Shown: piece after piece, positions 17,446 through 17,452 of the stretch | Position numbering within the stretch: the first letter of the stretch is position 1 | Layout: each line of letters starts with the position of its first letter | Assembly: GCA_036351575.1 (NCBI GenBank) | Contig: JAZBPJ010000196.1 | Span: 1-17,452 of the forward strand | Origin: JABDPF01 sp036351575 | GTDB taxonomy: Bacteria; Pseudomonadota; Gammaproteobacteria; Xanthomonadales; SZUA-36 | DNA length: 17,452 bases | Direction of reading: 5' to 3' | Notes under the pieces: generated by a model | The model's database searches: none | Seen by the model: only the letters and a program-made list of their open reading frames with translations | What the model was told of the DNA's origin: nothing | Translations under genes and position numbers: made by a program

Positions 17446-17452
17446 TCCCGCA

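Overview
This is a GC-rich stretch of chromosome from a gammaproteobacterium. All genes recognised are conserved housekeeping genes, most with close Escherichia coli counterparts. The layout, in which E. coli's leuS-lptE-holA-nadD, rsfS-rlmH and maf-rng-yhdP-tldD blocks form one run without mrdAB or mreBCD between them, is what I would expect from Xanthomonadales or related non-enteric gammaproteobacteria. That placement comes from memory of gene order and is not proven. Codon and base use look even throughout. I see no prophage, insertion sequence with a transposase, CRISPR array or defence system.

Left part (1-2180): about 280 bases without a gene are followed by a tRNA-Glu(CTC) on the minus strand with its own rho-independent terminator. 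Diverging from it on the plus strand is pcnB, the poly(A) polymerase. Downstream of pcnB lies a compact unit with a good sigma-70-type promoter, a stable stem-loop and a strong terminator with nine T residues, but no ATG. It is best read as an orphan small RNA or a processed pcnB 3' UTR. About 250 further bases follow with only hairpins in them.

Middle (2181-3740): a minus-strand gene for a YjgR/DUF853 HerA-like P-loop ATPase diverges from leuS across 78 bases.

Right part (3741-16888): ten tightly packed plus-strand genes, leuS, lptE, holA, nadD, rsfS, rlmH, maf, rng, yhdP and tldD. Most are separated by 2-7 bases or overlap by 1-4, so they probably form one operon or a few overlapping ones. 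They cover leucyl-tRNA charging, LPS assembly, the replicative clamp loader, NAD synthesis, ribosome silencing and 23S rRNA methylation, nucleotide pool cleaning, RNA processing, envelope lipid transport and a TldD-type protease. The one clear break is between holA and nadD. There a REP-like element with perfect 19-base inverted arms has landed, supplying the last codons and stop of holA and leaving nadD without a recognisable ribosome binding site.

End (16894-17445): yjgA/darP converges on tldD with only five bases between the stop codons. The partner protease gene pmbA/tldE, often divergent from yjgA, may lie just past the right edge.

The observations most worth checking are the orphan RNA unit at about 1791-1931 and the REP-like insertion at 7885-7957. 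I found no convincing new multi-gene system.
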